Below are positions 46,708 to 56,126 of a stretch of DNA of 64,000 bases, piece by piece. Both the position numbers and the translations under genes were made by a program. This DNA is from Alphaproteobacteria bacterium. GTDB lineage: Bacteria; Pseudomonadota; Alphaproteobacteria; Micropepsales; Micropepsaceae. Position 1 is the first letter of the stretch. The number at the start of each line of letters is the position of its first letter. Where the stretch lies: NCBI GenBank assembly GCA_019241645.1, contig JAFAWQ010000029.1, positions 124,001 to 188,000 of the forward strand. The letters are read 5' to 3'. The notes beneath the pieces are model-generated. The model saw only the letters and a list, made by a program, of their open reading frames with translations, did no database searches and was not told the DNA's origin.

Positions 46708-48533
46708 GGCGTCGCCTCCGCCTTGGCGCGCTTGCGAAGATGCGGAACCAGTACCCGTTTGCGCAGACGGATGGATTGGGGCGTCACTTCGACAAGCTCC
46801 TCGTCCTCGATGTAGGCGATCGCCTGTTCCAGTGTCATGGGCACGATCGGCGTGAGCCGGACCGCCTCGTCCTTGCTGGTGGTGCGGATGTTGGTCAGCT
46901 GCTTCGATTTCAGGGGGTTGACGTCAAGATCGTTGTCTCTGGAGTGCTCGCCGATGATCATGCCCTGATACACCTTGGTGCCGGGCACGATGAACAGCTT
47001 GCCGCGCTCCTCCAGATACCAAAGCGCGTAGGCCACGGCTTCGCCGTTGTCGGTCGAGATCAGCACGCCGTTGCGGCGGCCCTCGACTGCGCCTTTGAAA
47101 GGCGCGTAGCCATGAAACATCCGGTTGATGACGCCGGTGCCGCGCGTGTCCGTGAGGAACTCGCCGTGGTAACCGATCAGGCCGCGGGATGGCGCGAAGA
47201 ACAGCAAGCGCGTCTTGCCCGCGCCGGTGGGACGCATGTCCTGCAACTCGCCTTTGCGCTGCGAGACCTTTTCAATGACGATGCCCGTATAAGGATCGTC
47301 GACATCGATGGTGACTTCCTCGATCGGTTCCAGCCGCTCGCCGGTGCTTTCGCCCTTCTGGAACAGCACGCGGGGACGCGAAATGGAAAGCTCGAAGCCC
47401 TCCCGCCGCATGGTTTCCACAAGGACGCCGAGCTGCAACTCGCCGCGGCCTGCGACTTCGTAGGCGCCTTCGCCCGTCTCCTGCACCTTGATGGCGACGT
47501 TGCCTTCCGATTCCCGCAACAGCCGTTCGCGGATGACGCGGCTCTGCACCTTGCTGCCCTCGCGGCCCGCAAGCGGCGAGTCGTTCACCGAAAGGGTGAC
47601 TGCTAGCGTTGGCGGATCGATCGGATTGGCGGCAATCGGCTGATCGACATTCACATCGCAAAGCGTGTCCGCGACCGTCGCGTTTTGCAGCCCTGCGATG
47701 GCCACGATATCTCCCGCCTCGGCGCGGGAGATGGGAATGCGCGCAAGGCCGCGGAAAGCCAGCAGCTTCGTCACGCGCGTGCGCTCGATTTCCGAGCCGT
47801 CGCGGTTGAGCGCCTTGATGACGCGATTGACGTTTATGGCGCCGGATTCGATCCGGCCGGTCAGGATCCGGCCGAGATAGGGGTCGGCTTCCAGGGTCGT
47901 GACCAGCATGGTGAACGGAAAGTCATCTCCCCCGCGGGCAAGCGGCTTCGGCTTGGGAACATCTGCGACAATTCGGGCAAACAAGGGCGACAGGTTCACG
48001 CGATCATCGGAGAGGTCGACAACCGCCCAGCCGTTGCGTCCCGATGCGTAGAGCACATGAAAGTCCAGTTGATCGTCATTGGCCTCGAGCGCGAGGAACA
48101 AGTCGAAGATGCTTTCCAGCGTCTCCTTCGGCTGCGCGTCCTGCCGATCGATCTTGTTGATGACGACAATCGGCTTCAGACCGAGCTTCAGCGCCTTCGA
48201 CAGCACGAATTTGGTCTGCGGCATGACAGACTCCGCCGCATCCACCAGCAGCACCACGCCGTCGACCATGGAAAGGATGCGCTCCACCTCGCCGCCGAAA
48301 TCGGCGTGGCCCGGCGTGTCCACGATGTTGATCCGCGTGCCTTCCCATTCCACGCTGGTGCACTTCGCCAAAATGGTGATGCCGCGCTCGCGCTCCAGAT
48401 CGTTGGAGTCGAGCGCGCGCTCCTCCATGTGCTGATTGTCGCGCACCGAGCCCGATTGCTTCAACAATTGGTCGACCAGCGTCGTTTTCCCATGGTCGAC
48501 ATGGGCAATAATGGCGATATTCCGGATATCCAT
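46704..48533 (-). CDS. typA: Ribosome-associated translational GTPase TypA/BipA
   Basis: 609 residues. It is a translational GTPase that acts on 50S assembly and stress adaptation. G motifs: [38 protein letters not shown] and NKIDRQDA. The EF-G-like domains II, III and V and the BipA-specific C-terminal domain follow (for example [19 protein letters not shown]). Length is normal. It is preceded by a predicted promoter and divergent from the RND efflux genes. Confidence 0.96.
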   Translation of the reverse strand: MDIRNIAIIAHVDHGKTTLVDQLLKQSGSVRDNQHMEERALDSNDLERERGITILAKCTSVEWEGTRINIVDTPGHADFGGEVERILSMVDGVVLLVDAAESVMPQTKFVLSKALKLGLKPIVVINKIDRQDAQPKETLESIFDLFLALEANDDQLDFHVLYASGRNGWAVVDLSDDRVNLSPLFARIVADVPKPKPLARGGDDFPFTMLVTTLEADPYLGRILTGRIESGAINVNRVIKALNRDGSEIERTRVTKLLAFRGLARIPISRAEAGDIVAIAGLQNATVADTLCDVNVDQPIAANPIDPPTLAVTLSVNDSPLAGREGSKVQSRVIRERLLRESEGNVAIKVQETGEGAYEVAGRGELQLGVLVETMRREGFELSISRPRVLFQKGESTGERLEPIEEVTIDVDDPYTGIVIEKVSQRKGELQDMRPTGAGKTRLLFFAPSRGLIGYHGEFLTDTRGTGVINRMFHGYAPFKGAVEGRRNGVLISTDNGEAVAYALWYLEERGKLFIVPGTKVYQGMIIGEHSRDNDLDVNPLKSKQLTNIRTTSKDEAVRLTPIVPMTLEQAIAYIEDEELVEVTPQSIRLRKRVLVPHLRKRAKAEATP

Positions 48534-48560
48534 GTGTCGCGCGGTGTGGGAAGGCTGGCG

Positions 48561-48589
48561 CTTATATATGGGGCTCCCGGAAGGAGCAA
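48561..48589 (-). promoter_or_regulatory. Predicted typA promoter
   Basis: On the minus strand, TTGCTC (48584-48589) and TATAAG (48561-48566) are separated by 17 nt, a reasonable match to the housekeeping sigma pattern, 28 nt upstream of the typA ATG. Prediction by eye only. Confidence 0.45.
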
Positions 48590-48802
48590 TCGCGGCAGGA
48601 GCGCCCGCGCGCGCGCTTTTTCAACCCATTGTGTCGGCATAAGGTATGGGAACCCGGCCGGCGGACGGGATTTACAAGTTCCAAAGCGCCGGCCCAGCTG
48701 GAAACGGCCGCGCGCTGGCAATGTCCGGGGTGGCGCGGCCCCTGCGTATATTCAGCGAGAGATTGTGACCCGCCAGTTGCGCTCGCTGGTCAGGATTATT
48801 TG

Positions 48803-50023
48803 ATGGATATTCGCCTGCCTTACTCAGAACGACCACCAGAGCCGTTGGAAGATCGCCGCCTTTCGCGCCGCAGCGCGCATGTCCGCTGGCGCATCGCCGC
48901 GGGAATTGCCGGCGTGCTGTTGGTGGCGCTCGTCCTGTGGCGGCTGTTCGCGCCTGCCGGTGAGGACCGGCAGAGAGAGCCGTCTCCCCCGCCAGTCCGG
49001 GTCGGCGTGGCGCAGCTCCAGGATGTCACGGTGCAGGAACATACCATCGGCACCATCGTCGCCAATGCGACGGTGCAGGTGACCTCCCGCGTCGAAGGTC
49101 AGATGGTGGCGGCGCATTTCAAGGAAGGCGAATTCGTCCGCAAGGGCGACCTCCTATTCCAGCTCGATCCCCGCCTGTTCCAGGCAGCGCTGGCGCAAGC
49201 CGAGGCCATGCAGGCTCGCGATCAGGCCTCGCTTGCCAGCGCGCGCAACGATGCGGCGCGCTACGCTGCGTTGGCCTCGCAAGGCGCTGCCTCGCGCAGC
49301 CAGACCGACCAGTTCACCGCGCAGGCGAAAGCGCTTGCCGCAACTGTCGCCGCCGACCGCGCCAATGTGGAAACGGCGCGGCTGAATGTGATGTATGCGC
49401 AAATCCGCTCACCGATAAACGGCAAGACCGGACCGATCTTGATCCAGCCCGGCAATGTCGTGCCCGCGAATGGCACGAATCCGCTGGTGGTCATCACGCA
49501 AATCCAGCCAGTGAAGGTGTCGTTCTTTCTGCCGCAGGCCGATCTGCCGCGCATCCAGGAGCAGATGCAAAAGCATCAGCTGGTTGCAAGTTTGCAGGTG
49601 CACGATGCACATACCGGCCTTAGCGCGCCCGTCGATTTCATTGGCAACGCCGTCGACAACACCACCGGCACGGTTGAGCTGCGCGCCACGTTCAACAATG
49701 AAGACCTGAGGCTGGTGCCGGGACAGCTGCTCGATGTTTCCGTTTCGCTGGCGCATCTGCCGAAAGTGATTGTGGTGCCGCGCGAAGCGGTGAACCTCGG
49801 CCCGCAAAACCGCTACGTGTTTGTCGTCACGCCGCAGCGGATCGCACGGATGGTTCCGGTCACGGTGCTGAATGACGACGGCAAGCTGGCGGCCATCTCG
49901 GGCAATGTGCGGCCCGGTGACCGCGTGATCACCGACGGCCAGCTGCGCGTGGTGCCTGGCAAGGCCGTTGCCGCTCAAGCGGAGCACGGGACTGGGACAA
50001 GGCGGTCCGCGCGGGCGCCATGA
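48803..50023 (+). CDS. RND efflux periplasmic adaptor (membrane fusion) protein
   Basis: 406 residues from MDIRLPYSER; the longer frame has no conserved leader. An N-terminal membrane anchor covers about residues 33-51. The lipoyl halves are DVTVQEHTIGTIVANATVQVTSRVEG and later ARLNVMYAQIRSPI. Between them lies an alpha-hairpin (about 125-190), followed by beta-barrel and membrane-proximal domains. It most resembles MdtA/MexA-type adaptors bridging an RND pump to an outer-membrane channel. The stop overlaps the permease start (ATGA). Substrate unknown. Confidence 0.9.
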   Translation: MDIRLPYSERPPEPLEDRRLSRRSAHVRWRIAAGIAGVLLVALVLWRLFAPAGEDRQREPSPPPVRVGVAQLQDVTVQEHTIGTIVANATVQVTSRVEGQMVAAHFKEGEFVRKGDLLFQLDPRLFQAALAQAEAMQARDQASLASARNDAARYAALASQGAASRSQTDQFTAQAKALAATVAADRANVETARLNVMYAQIRSPINGKTGPILIQPGNVVPANGTNPLVVITQIQPVKVSFFLPQADLPRIQEQMQKHQLVASLQVHDAHTGLSAPVDFIGNAVDNTTGTVELRATFNNEDLRLVPGQLLDVSVSLAHLPKVIVVPREAVNLGPQNRYVFVVTPQRIARMVPVTVLNDDGKLAAISGNVRPGDRVITDGQLRVVPGKAVAAQAEHGTGTRRSARAP

Positions 50024-53000
50024 ACATTTCCGAGCCGTTCATTCGACGTCCGGTGATGACGATCCTGCTGATGGCAGCGCTCGTCATCTTCGGGCTGTTT
50101 GGCTACGTCACCTTGCCGGTCAGCGAACTGCCAAACGTCGATTTTCCCACCATCCAGGTTTCGGCGAGCCTGCCCGGCGCCGATCCGGAAACCATGGCGT
50201 CTTCGGTCGCGACGCCGTTGGAAAATCAATTCTCCACCATTGCCGGCATCAGCAACATGAGCTCGTCGAGCTCGCAGGGTTCGACGCAGATCACTGTCCA
50301 GTTCGATCTCGACCGCGATCTCGATGGCGCCGCGCAGGACGTACAGGCGGCGATTTCAGCGGCGGGGCGGCAGCTTCCAAACAACATGCCGTCGCCGCCA
50401 ACCATGCGAAAAGTGAATCCGTCGGATTCGCCGATCATCTACATCACGATGGGCTCGCAATCGCTTCCCCTGCAGGAGGTGGATAAGTACGCCGAAACCC
50501 TGCTCGCCCGGCAGCTCTCCACTCTGGACGGCGTGGCGCAGGTGAATGTTTACGGCTCGCAGAAATTCGCCGTGCGAATCCAGGCCGACCCCGCCGCGCT
50601 GGCGGCGCGCGGCATCGGCATCGATCAGGTGGCCTCGATCGCGAGTGCCGCCAACACGAACATTCCCACCGGTTCGCTGAACGGTCCGAGGCAGACCGTG
50701 CTCATCCACGCCACCGGTCAGCTGATGGACGCGGCACAGTTCGAGAGCCAGGTTGTCGCCTACCGCAACGGCGCGCCGGTTCGGGTGAAAGATGTCGCGC
50801 GTGTGCTCGACAGTGTGGAGAACAAATATCAGGCGAGCTGGTATGACGGGCGTCGCGCCATCATCCTCGCTATCCAGCGACAGCCGGGCTCCAACACCAT
50901 CAAGGTCGTAGATGAGATCCGGAACATCCTGCCGCACTTCACCCAACAGCTTCCCGCCAGCGTAGAGCTGAAAATCCTCTACGACCGCAGCCAGTCCATC
51001 CGCGCATCGGTGGCGGATGTGCAGACCACATTGCTACTCGCCGCCATTCTGGTGGTGGGGGTTATCTTCATCTTCCTGCGCACTCTGGTGGGTACGCTCA
51101 TTCCATCGCTGGCGCTCCCCATTGCGGTGATCGGCACCTTCGCCGGCATGTCGCTGCTCGATTACAGTCTCGACAATCTCTCGCTACTCGCGCTGACCCT
51201 TTCCGTTGGGTTCGTGGTCGATGACGCCATCGTGATGCTGGAGAACATCGTGCGCCATGTGGAAGCGGGCGAGCGACCCATGGACGCGGCGCTGCGCGGT
51301 GCTCGCGAAATAGGCTTTACCATCATCTCCATGACCGCATCGCTCGCGGCCGTTTTCATCCCGCTCGTGTTCATGGGCGGGATCATCGGACGACTGCTGC
51401 ACGAATTTGCTGTCACTATCGTGCTTGCCATCCTGTTCTCCGGCATCGTGTCCGTAACGCTTACGCCGATGCTGTGCGCCCGCCTGCTGAAACCGGAAGG
51501 TGAGCGGCGGCACAACCGGCTCTACGAATGGTCCGAGCGGACCTTCGAGCGGCTGCGCGAAGGCTATGAGCGCTCGCTGCACTGGAGCGTCGATCACCGG
51601 CCGACGGTATTTCTGGTGTTTATCGGGACGTTGCTCGCGACAGTGTTTCTGTTCAAGGTCATGCCGCAGGATTTCCTGCCCAGCGAAGACACCGGCCAGA
51701 TTTTCGCGCTGACGGAGGGGGCGAATGGCACCTCGTTCGAGCAGATGTCCCGCTATCAATGGCAGGCAGCCGAGATCGTGGCGCGCAATCCGAATATCTC
51801 GGGATTCATGTCCGCCGTGGGAAGCGGGGGCTCGAGCACCGGCGTGAACAGCGGCCGGATCTTCATGACCTTGAAGCCGGTGTCGCAACGCGAGCGGCGT
51901 TGCTCGTTGCTGGGCCTGTGGTGCCACCGTGTGTCGTCGGATGAGATCATCCGCGAGATGCGCCCGAAATTGGGGCGCATTCCGGGGATCAATGTCTTCA
52001 TGCAGAATCCGCCTGCCATCCGGCTGGGCGGAAGGCTCACAAAGTCACAATACCAGTACACGCTGCAGAGTCTGGACCTGAACGAGCTGCAAACGAGCGC
52101 CACGAAGCTGATGGACGCGCTGTCCAAAACCGCAGGTTTCGTGGATGTGACGAGCGACCTCCAGCTGACCACGCCTTCGCTCACCGTGACGATCGATCGG
52201 GACCGGGCCGCTTCGCTGGGGGTCACGCCGCAGGCGGTGGAAACAGCGCTCGGCGCCGCCTTTGGCGGGCAACAGATTTCCAACATCTATGCGTCATCCG
52301 ACACCTACCAGGTGATCCTCGAAGTGTTGCCGCGCGATCAGCTCGATCCAACCGCGTTGTCTCGCATCTATGTGACGTCCAGCTTGCCCGTCACGTCTTC
52401 TTCCAGCGGCACGGCCACGCAGGGCACGCTCGTGCCGCTCACCGCCGTCACCCGCGCGGTGCAGAGCACGATGCCGCTCAGCATCAATCATCAGGGTCAA
52501 TTGCCGTCGGCAACCATCTCCTTCGATCTGGCGGCCGGTTACGCCATGAGCGACGCCACGGCCACGATCCCGCGCATCCAGCGTCAGATCGGCATTCCGC
52601 CCACCGTGCAGGGTGGCTTCCAGGGCAATGCGCAGGCCTTCCAGAGCTCGACCAGCAGCATGGGGCTGTTGCTCGCGATTGCGCTGGTTACTGTCTACAT
52701 CGTGCTCGGCATTCTCTATGAGAGTTTCATTCATCCGCTGACGATTCTGTCCGGCTTGCCCTCTGCGGCCGTCGGCGCATTGATCACGCTGTGGCTGTTC
52801 GGCGTGCCGCTCAGTCTTTATGCCTTTGTCGGCATGATCATGCTGATCGGCATCGTGAAGAAGAACGCCATCATGATGATCGACTTCGCGCTCACGCGCG
52901 AGCGGGGCGAAGGCATCAGCGCGCACGATGCCATCGTGGAAGCCGCTCTCATCCGCTTCCGTCCCATCATGATGACGACCATGGCAGCGCTGATGGGCAC

Positions 53001-53205
53001 TTTGCCCATTGCTATCGGCTTAGGTCAGGGCGGCGAGACCCGGCGTCCGCTGGGTTTGGCGGTGGTCGGCGGTCTCGTATTGTCGCAGCTGCTGACGCTC
53101 TACATTACGCCGGTGCTCTACATTTATCTAGATCGCGCCGGCGACTATGTGCGGCAATGGCGCGGCCAGCCCCGGCGCAGTCCGCGAGCGTATCCAGCGG
53201 AATAG
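50020..53205 (+). CDS. RND (HAE1/AcrB-type) efflux permease
   Basis: 1061 residues, a normal HAE1 length. It is a proton-driven inner-membrane drug or metabolite exporter with 12 membrane helices and two large periplasmic loops. The N terminus ISEPFIRRPVMTILLMAAL and the TM4 segment SVGFVVDDAIVMLENIVRH with the proton-relay Asp pair are visible. So is the C-terminal MIMLIGIVKKNAIMMIDFAL. It resembles MdtB/MdtC proteins. Only one permease is present and no TolC-like channel gene follows, so an external channel must be borrowed. A short CSLLGLWC insertion lies in the second half of loop 1. Confidence 0.92.
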   Translation: MNISEPFIRRPVMTILLMAALVIFGLFGYVTLPVSELPNVDFPTIQVSASLPGADPETMASSVATPLENQFSTIAGISNMSSSSSQGSTQITVQFDLDRDLDGAAQDVQAAISAAGRQLPNNMPSPPTMRKVNPSDSPIIYITMGSQSLPLQEVDKYAETLLARQLSTLDGVAQVNVYGSQKFAVRIQADPAALAARGIGIDQVASIASAANTNIPTGSLNGPRQTVLIHATGQLMDAAQFESQVVAYRNGAPVRVKDVARVLDSVENKYQASWYDGRRAIILAIQRQPGSNTIKVVDEIRNILPHFTQQLPASVELKILYDRSQSIRASVADVQTTLLLAAILVVGVIFIFLRTLVGTLIPSLALPIAVIGTFAGMSLLDYSLDNLSLLALTLSVGFVVDDAIVMLENIVRHVEAGERPMDAALRGAREIGFTIISMTASLAAVFIPLVFMGGIIGRLLHEFAVTIVLAILFSGIVSVTLTPMLCARLLKPEGERRHNRLYEWSERTFERLREGYERSLHWSVDHRPTVFLVFIGTLLATVFLFKVMPQDFLPSEDTGQIFALTEGANGTSFEQMSRYQWQAAEIVARNPNISGFMSAVGSGGSSTGVNSGRIFMTLKPVSQRERRCSLLGLWCHRVSSDEIIREMRPKLGRIPGINVFMQNPPAIRLGGRLTKSQYQYTLQSLDLNELQTSATKLMDALSKTAGFVDVTSDLQLTTPSLTVTIDRDRAASLGVTPQAVETALGAAFGGQQISNIYASSDTYQVILEVLPRDQLDPTALSRIYVTSSLPVTSSSSGTATQGTLVPLTAVTRAVQSTMPLSINHQGQLPSATISFDLAAGYAMSDATATIPRIQRQIGIPPTVQGGFQGNAQAFQSSTSSMGLLLAIALVTVYIVLGILYESFIHPLTILSGLPSAAVGALITLWLFGVPLSLYAFVGMIMLIGIVKKNAIMMIDFALTRERGEGISAHDAIVEAALIRFRPIMMTTMAALMGTLPIAIGLGQGGETRRPLGLAVVGGLVLSQLLTLYITPVLYIYLDRAGDYVRQWRGQPRRSPRAYPAE

Positions 53206-54381
53206 TTACGCGCGAAGTGCGTCGGCCAGCCGCTCGTAATCGGACAGCTGGCTGTAGATCTGCACCGAAATCCGCAGGCACAGTTGCGACTGGAACGGGT
53301 TGGCCCAGACCACAAAGCCGCGGTCTCGCAAGCGATGTCTCAAGCGCGTGGCATCGTCCATAGTGGCGCTTCCGGGCAAGCAGATGGATGCCATGGCGCC
53401 GCGCATCGCTTCCGGTGCCGTGAGTGTGCCGCCGGTGCGCGCAGCAAGAAGAGTACCGGCTTCCGCAGCAAGCGCGCGGTTTCGCGACATCAGCGCTGGT
53501 CCGCCGAAATCCGCATGCGCATTCACGGCTTCCGGCAATGTCAGCCAGGGCGAGACGTCGCGCGTGCCGACCCAATCGAACGCTGCCGTGTAACCAGCGT
53601 CTGTGCCGTGGGAGAGAACCGCGGGGCGGGTGATGTCCTGCCATTTCGGTGCCGTCCACAAAAGGCCACAGCCTCGCGGCGCGAACAGCCATTTGTGCGC
53701 GTTGCCGGTGTACCAGTCCGCGCCGATCTGGCGGACATCGAGCGGCAGGTGGCCCGGTACATGCGCCCCATCCACCAGCACGGGAATACCGGCATTGTGC
53801 GCATGTTCGACAATCTCGCGCGCGGGAAAGATCGCGGCTGTCGGCGAGGTGATATGATCGATGACCAAAAGACGCGTTGCGGCAGTGAAGGCCTTCGCGA
53901 CGGCCTCGATAACTTGCGCATCGCTTTCGACGACCGTGGGGATCTCCGCGACTTTGGTGCGCGCCGATCTTCTCTCCGCCCACAGGCGCATCGCTTTGAG
54001 AACCGCGCCATAAGCGTGGGACGTCGTCAGAATTTCATCGCCCGCGCGAAACGGCAGCGAGGCGAGAACGGAATTCACAGCGGCTGTGGCGTTTTCGCAA
54101 AACACCCAATCCTCCGCGGCGCCGCCGAAGCATCGTGCCGCAACCGCCGCGGCCTCGCGAACACGCTGCGGATACCTGTTCTGAAAGAAACCTGTTGGAT
54201 CGCTCTCGATTTCGCGACCCACGCTGTCCTGCGCCGCGAGCACACGCTTCGGCACCGCGCCGTAGGAACCGTGGTTCAGATGAAGCAGCTCCCGCACCAG
54301 CGCGAAGGCGTCGAGCGCCGCCGCGCCGTACTCAGGCCTGCGCGCTGCCGGGGAATCGTCCAATGGGGAAGGGTTGCTCAT
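53206..54381 (-). CDS. PLP-dependent aminotransferase class V-fold enzyme (isopenicillin-N-epimerase-like)
   Basis: 391 residues. The fold-type I core shows HLNHGSYGAVP at residues 35-45, D204 and H207 in VLVDGAHVPG (cofactor contacts) and the Schiff-base lysine K230 in TGNAHKWLFAP. This set is typical of the CsdA/isopenicillin-N-epimerase group, whose members include cysteine desulfurases, epimerases and lyases; the reaction here is not known. Its stop abuts the RND permease stop, convergently. The 5' end overlaps the DUF4389 gene by about 50 nt. Confidence 0.86.
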   Translation of the reverse strand: MSNPSPLDDSPAARRPEYGAAALDAFALVRELLHLNHGSYGAVPKRVLAAQDSVGREIESDPTGFFQNRYPQRVREAAAVAARCFGGAAEDWVFCENATAAVNSVLASLPFRAGDEILTTSHAYGAVLKAMRLWAERRSARTKVAEIPTVVESDAQVIEAVAKAFTAATRLLVIDHITSPTAAIFPAREIVEHAHNAGIPVLVDGAHVPGHLPLDVRQIGADWYTGNAHKWLFAPRGCGLLWTAPKWQDITRPAVLSHGTDAGYTAAFDWVGTRDVSPWLTLPEAVNAHADFGGPALMSRNRALAAEAGTLLAARTGGTLTAPEAMRGAMASICLPGSATMDDATRLRHRLRDRGFVVWANPFQSQLCLRISVQIYSQLSDYERLADALRA

Positions 54382-54646
54382 CGCGCATGAACGTTATGTA
54401 GGCCAGCAATTCCACAAGATATTGCACGAGATTGGCTGAGAAGTGGCGCAATTCCTGATTGATGCGGCTGCTCAATGCCAGCATCACGACCTGCACAAGC
54501 GCGAGAAGCAGGATGAACCAGAAAACAAACCACGCCGCGAAAGCAAACACGATGGCATAGAGCAGCCGCGCGATGGGAAAGGCCGGGCGGGTTTCCTGCC
54601 CGGTGGGGATTGCCTGCGCGCCACTGATGCCCTGGTCGTCTGCCAT
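54332..54646 (-). CDS. DUF4389 family membrane protein
   Basis: 104 residues from MADDQGISG, with GGAGGG 5 nt upstream; a start 12 nt earlier is possible. One long hydrophobic segment (about residues 28-56, ARLLYAIVFAFAAWFVFWFI) is followed by an amphipathic region and EQPFPIGRFPG at the end. DUF4389 proteins are small inner-membrane proteins of unknown function. Its last 50 nt overlap the start of the aminotransferase gene in another frame, so translational coupling is likely. Confidence 0.72.
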   Translation of the reverse strand: MADDQGISGAQAIPTGQETRPAFPIARLLYAIVFAFAAWFVFWFILLLALVQVVMLALSSRINQELRHFSANLVQYLVELLAYITFMRDEQPFPIGRFPGSAQA

Positions 54647-54694
54647 CGCGCCCTCCATGCTGGAGTACTGTATGTATGGCGTGTCCGCGCCCCT

Positions 54695-55405
54695 TCAACG
54701 GGCAAGATCCGGCATCAGGCGCGATCTTCGCCACAAGCTGTCGAACGCTCCGGCCAGCAGAAGGCCGGCAAAATAGCCGCCCATATGCGCTTCCCACGCC
54801 ACCATATGCACGCCCGGCCCTGCGCCGATTCCCGTTATGCCGGCGACCGCGTTGATGCCGGTCCAGACGATCGACAATAGCAGCACGCGTTTTGAGAACA
54901 GTGGTTGGAGAGGGCCCTGGGGGCCATTGGGCAGAAGGCGAAAGGAGGCGGCCATTAGACCCGAAATCGCTGCCGAGGCCCCGATCACCGGCGAGGTAGA
55001 TCCCCAGTTCAGCGCCAGATGAAACGCCGCTCCTAGAACGCCGCAGATCAGAAAGAAAAGCAAAAAGGGAAAGCTGCCGTATCGCTGGGCAACCATGGCG
55101 CCAAAGGGCAGGAGCCAGATGCAGTTGATGATCAGATGAGTCCAGTCGACATGCAGAAACATGTAGCTGACGAAGGGGATCGATCGTTCGAGGATACTGC
55201 CGCCATTGATGAAGTGTTCTGTCAGAAAGGAAGCCGAGTAACGGGCCGGCACAAATCCGAAGCGGTAGAGCAACTGCGCCGTCTCGTCCCGGAAAAAGAG
55301 CACCCGCGCCGCGTGTGCGCCGATGAGGACGGCGACGAGAACCGTGACGGCGCCGGGAATGCGCAAAAACGGTTGCGGGGCTTTCGGTTCGTAGAAGTGA
55401 GCCAT
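54695..55405 (-). CDS. Rhomboid family intramembrane serine protease
   Basis: 236 residues with about six membrane helices. The catalytic dyad is visible: S144 in IGASAAISG and H207 in AHMGGYFAG. The oxyanion-side motif FLHVDWTHLIINCIWL (H85, H90, N94) is also intact. Rhomboids cleave membrane proteins within or near their membrane segments; the bacterial substrate is unknown. Position beside DUF4389 on the same strand and divergent from the holdfast-anchor genes suggests, weakly, a role in cell-surface protein processing. Confidence 0.92.
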   Translation of the reverse strand: MAHFYEPKAPQPFLRIPGAVTVLVAVLIGAHAARVLFFRDETAQLLYRFGFVPARYSASFLTEHFINGGSILERSIPFVSYMFLHVDWTHLIINCIWLLPFGAMVAQRYGSFPFLLFFLICGVLGAAFHLALNWGSTSPVIGASAAISGLMAASFRLLPNGPQGPLQPLFSKRVLLLSIVWTGINAVAGITGIGAGPGVHMVAWEAHMGGYFAGLLLAGAFDSLWRRSRLMPDLAR

Positions 55406-55586
55406 GCTCTTCGATCCAGGGTACTCCCGCCTCGCGGCCGGAAACCAAGCGCCTTCCTGGCGCTTCAGCTGGTCATCTCACAATGGCACGGGTCCCGCCA
55501 CCCCGGATACAAGGGGCTTCCCATCGCGCGTCTCCCCGGCTTTCCCACCAGGCCAACCTGGCGTCCCGCTTTGACGCATCGAATGG

Positions 55587-55602
55587 TTAAGCGGCTGGTA
55601 AC
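55587..55602 (+). promoter_or_regulatory. CtrA-like site upstream of hfaA
   Basis: TTAA-N7-GTAAC, one mismatch from the TTAA-N7-TTAAC pattern bound by the cell-cycle regulator CtrA, ends 51 nt before the hfaA ATG. It is also a small inverted repeat (GGTTA...TAACC). In Caulobacter crescentus the hfa genes are cell-cycle controlled with CtrA involvement. Assignment here is by pattern only. Confidence 0.4.
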
Positions 55603-55653
55603 CGATGGCACGGGCATTGCTGAACTCCCTTCGCGATCAGGAGATATGGGGCC

Positions 55654-56097
55654 ATGGCAGCTTTCGGGAGGCTTTCGCTCGTCGTCCTTTGCTTTTCGGC
55701 GGCGTTTGCGGCAATCGGCGCGGCTTCGGCGGGGGACTACGGAAGCGCCAGCGACTACAACAGCCCCTATGGGATGACAGCCGGCCAGGAAAACCAGGCC
55801 ATCGAACCCTCTCTGCGGGACGCCAACGGCAATCTCACCGTGGTCAACGGCGTCTTCACCAGCTCGAACATGGGCTCCGGCAGCGTTCAGCAGATGAGTT
55901 CGCTGGGCGCCTATAGCAGCGGCACGACCTTGATGAGCGGTGGCGTGGGCTTCGGCGGAGGCAACGTCATGCAGGCGCAGGCCATCGGCAATCAGCTCAA
56001 CGTGGTGACGGTCGGCACCGGAAACACGGTCATCGTCAACTCCCACCAAACGAACGACGGCGACCAGACCGCCACCGTCAACAACGGCGGCGATTAA
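55654..56097 (+). CDS. hfaA: Holdfast anchoring protein HfaA
   Basis: 147 residues with a signal peptide ending GAASAG. The mature part is rich in Gly, Ser, Asn and Gln. It contains a curlin-like segment GGNVMQAQAIGNQLNVVTVG and the tail NSHQTNDGDQTATVNNGGD. In Caulobacter, HfaA is an outer-membrane-associated, amyloid-like component that helps anchor the polysaccharide holdfast. The identification rests on composition and on the order hfaA-hfaB-hfaD with HfaB being a CsgG-type protein. hfaB follows 29 nt later. Confidence 0.82.
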   Translation: MAAFGRLSLVVLCFSAAFAAIGAASAGDYGSASDYNSPYGMTAGQENQAIEPSLRDANGNLTVVNGVFTSSNMGSGSVQQMSSLGAYSSGTTLMSGGVGFGGGNVMQAQAIGNQLNVVTVGTGNTVIVNSHQTNDGDQTATVNNGGD

Positions 56098-56126
56098 GCC
56101 GGTAATACAGGGAAGGAAGCCCCTCC

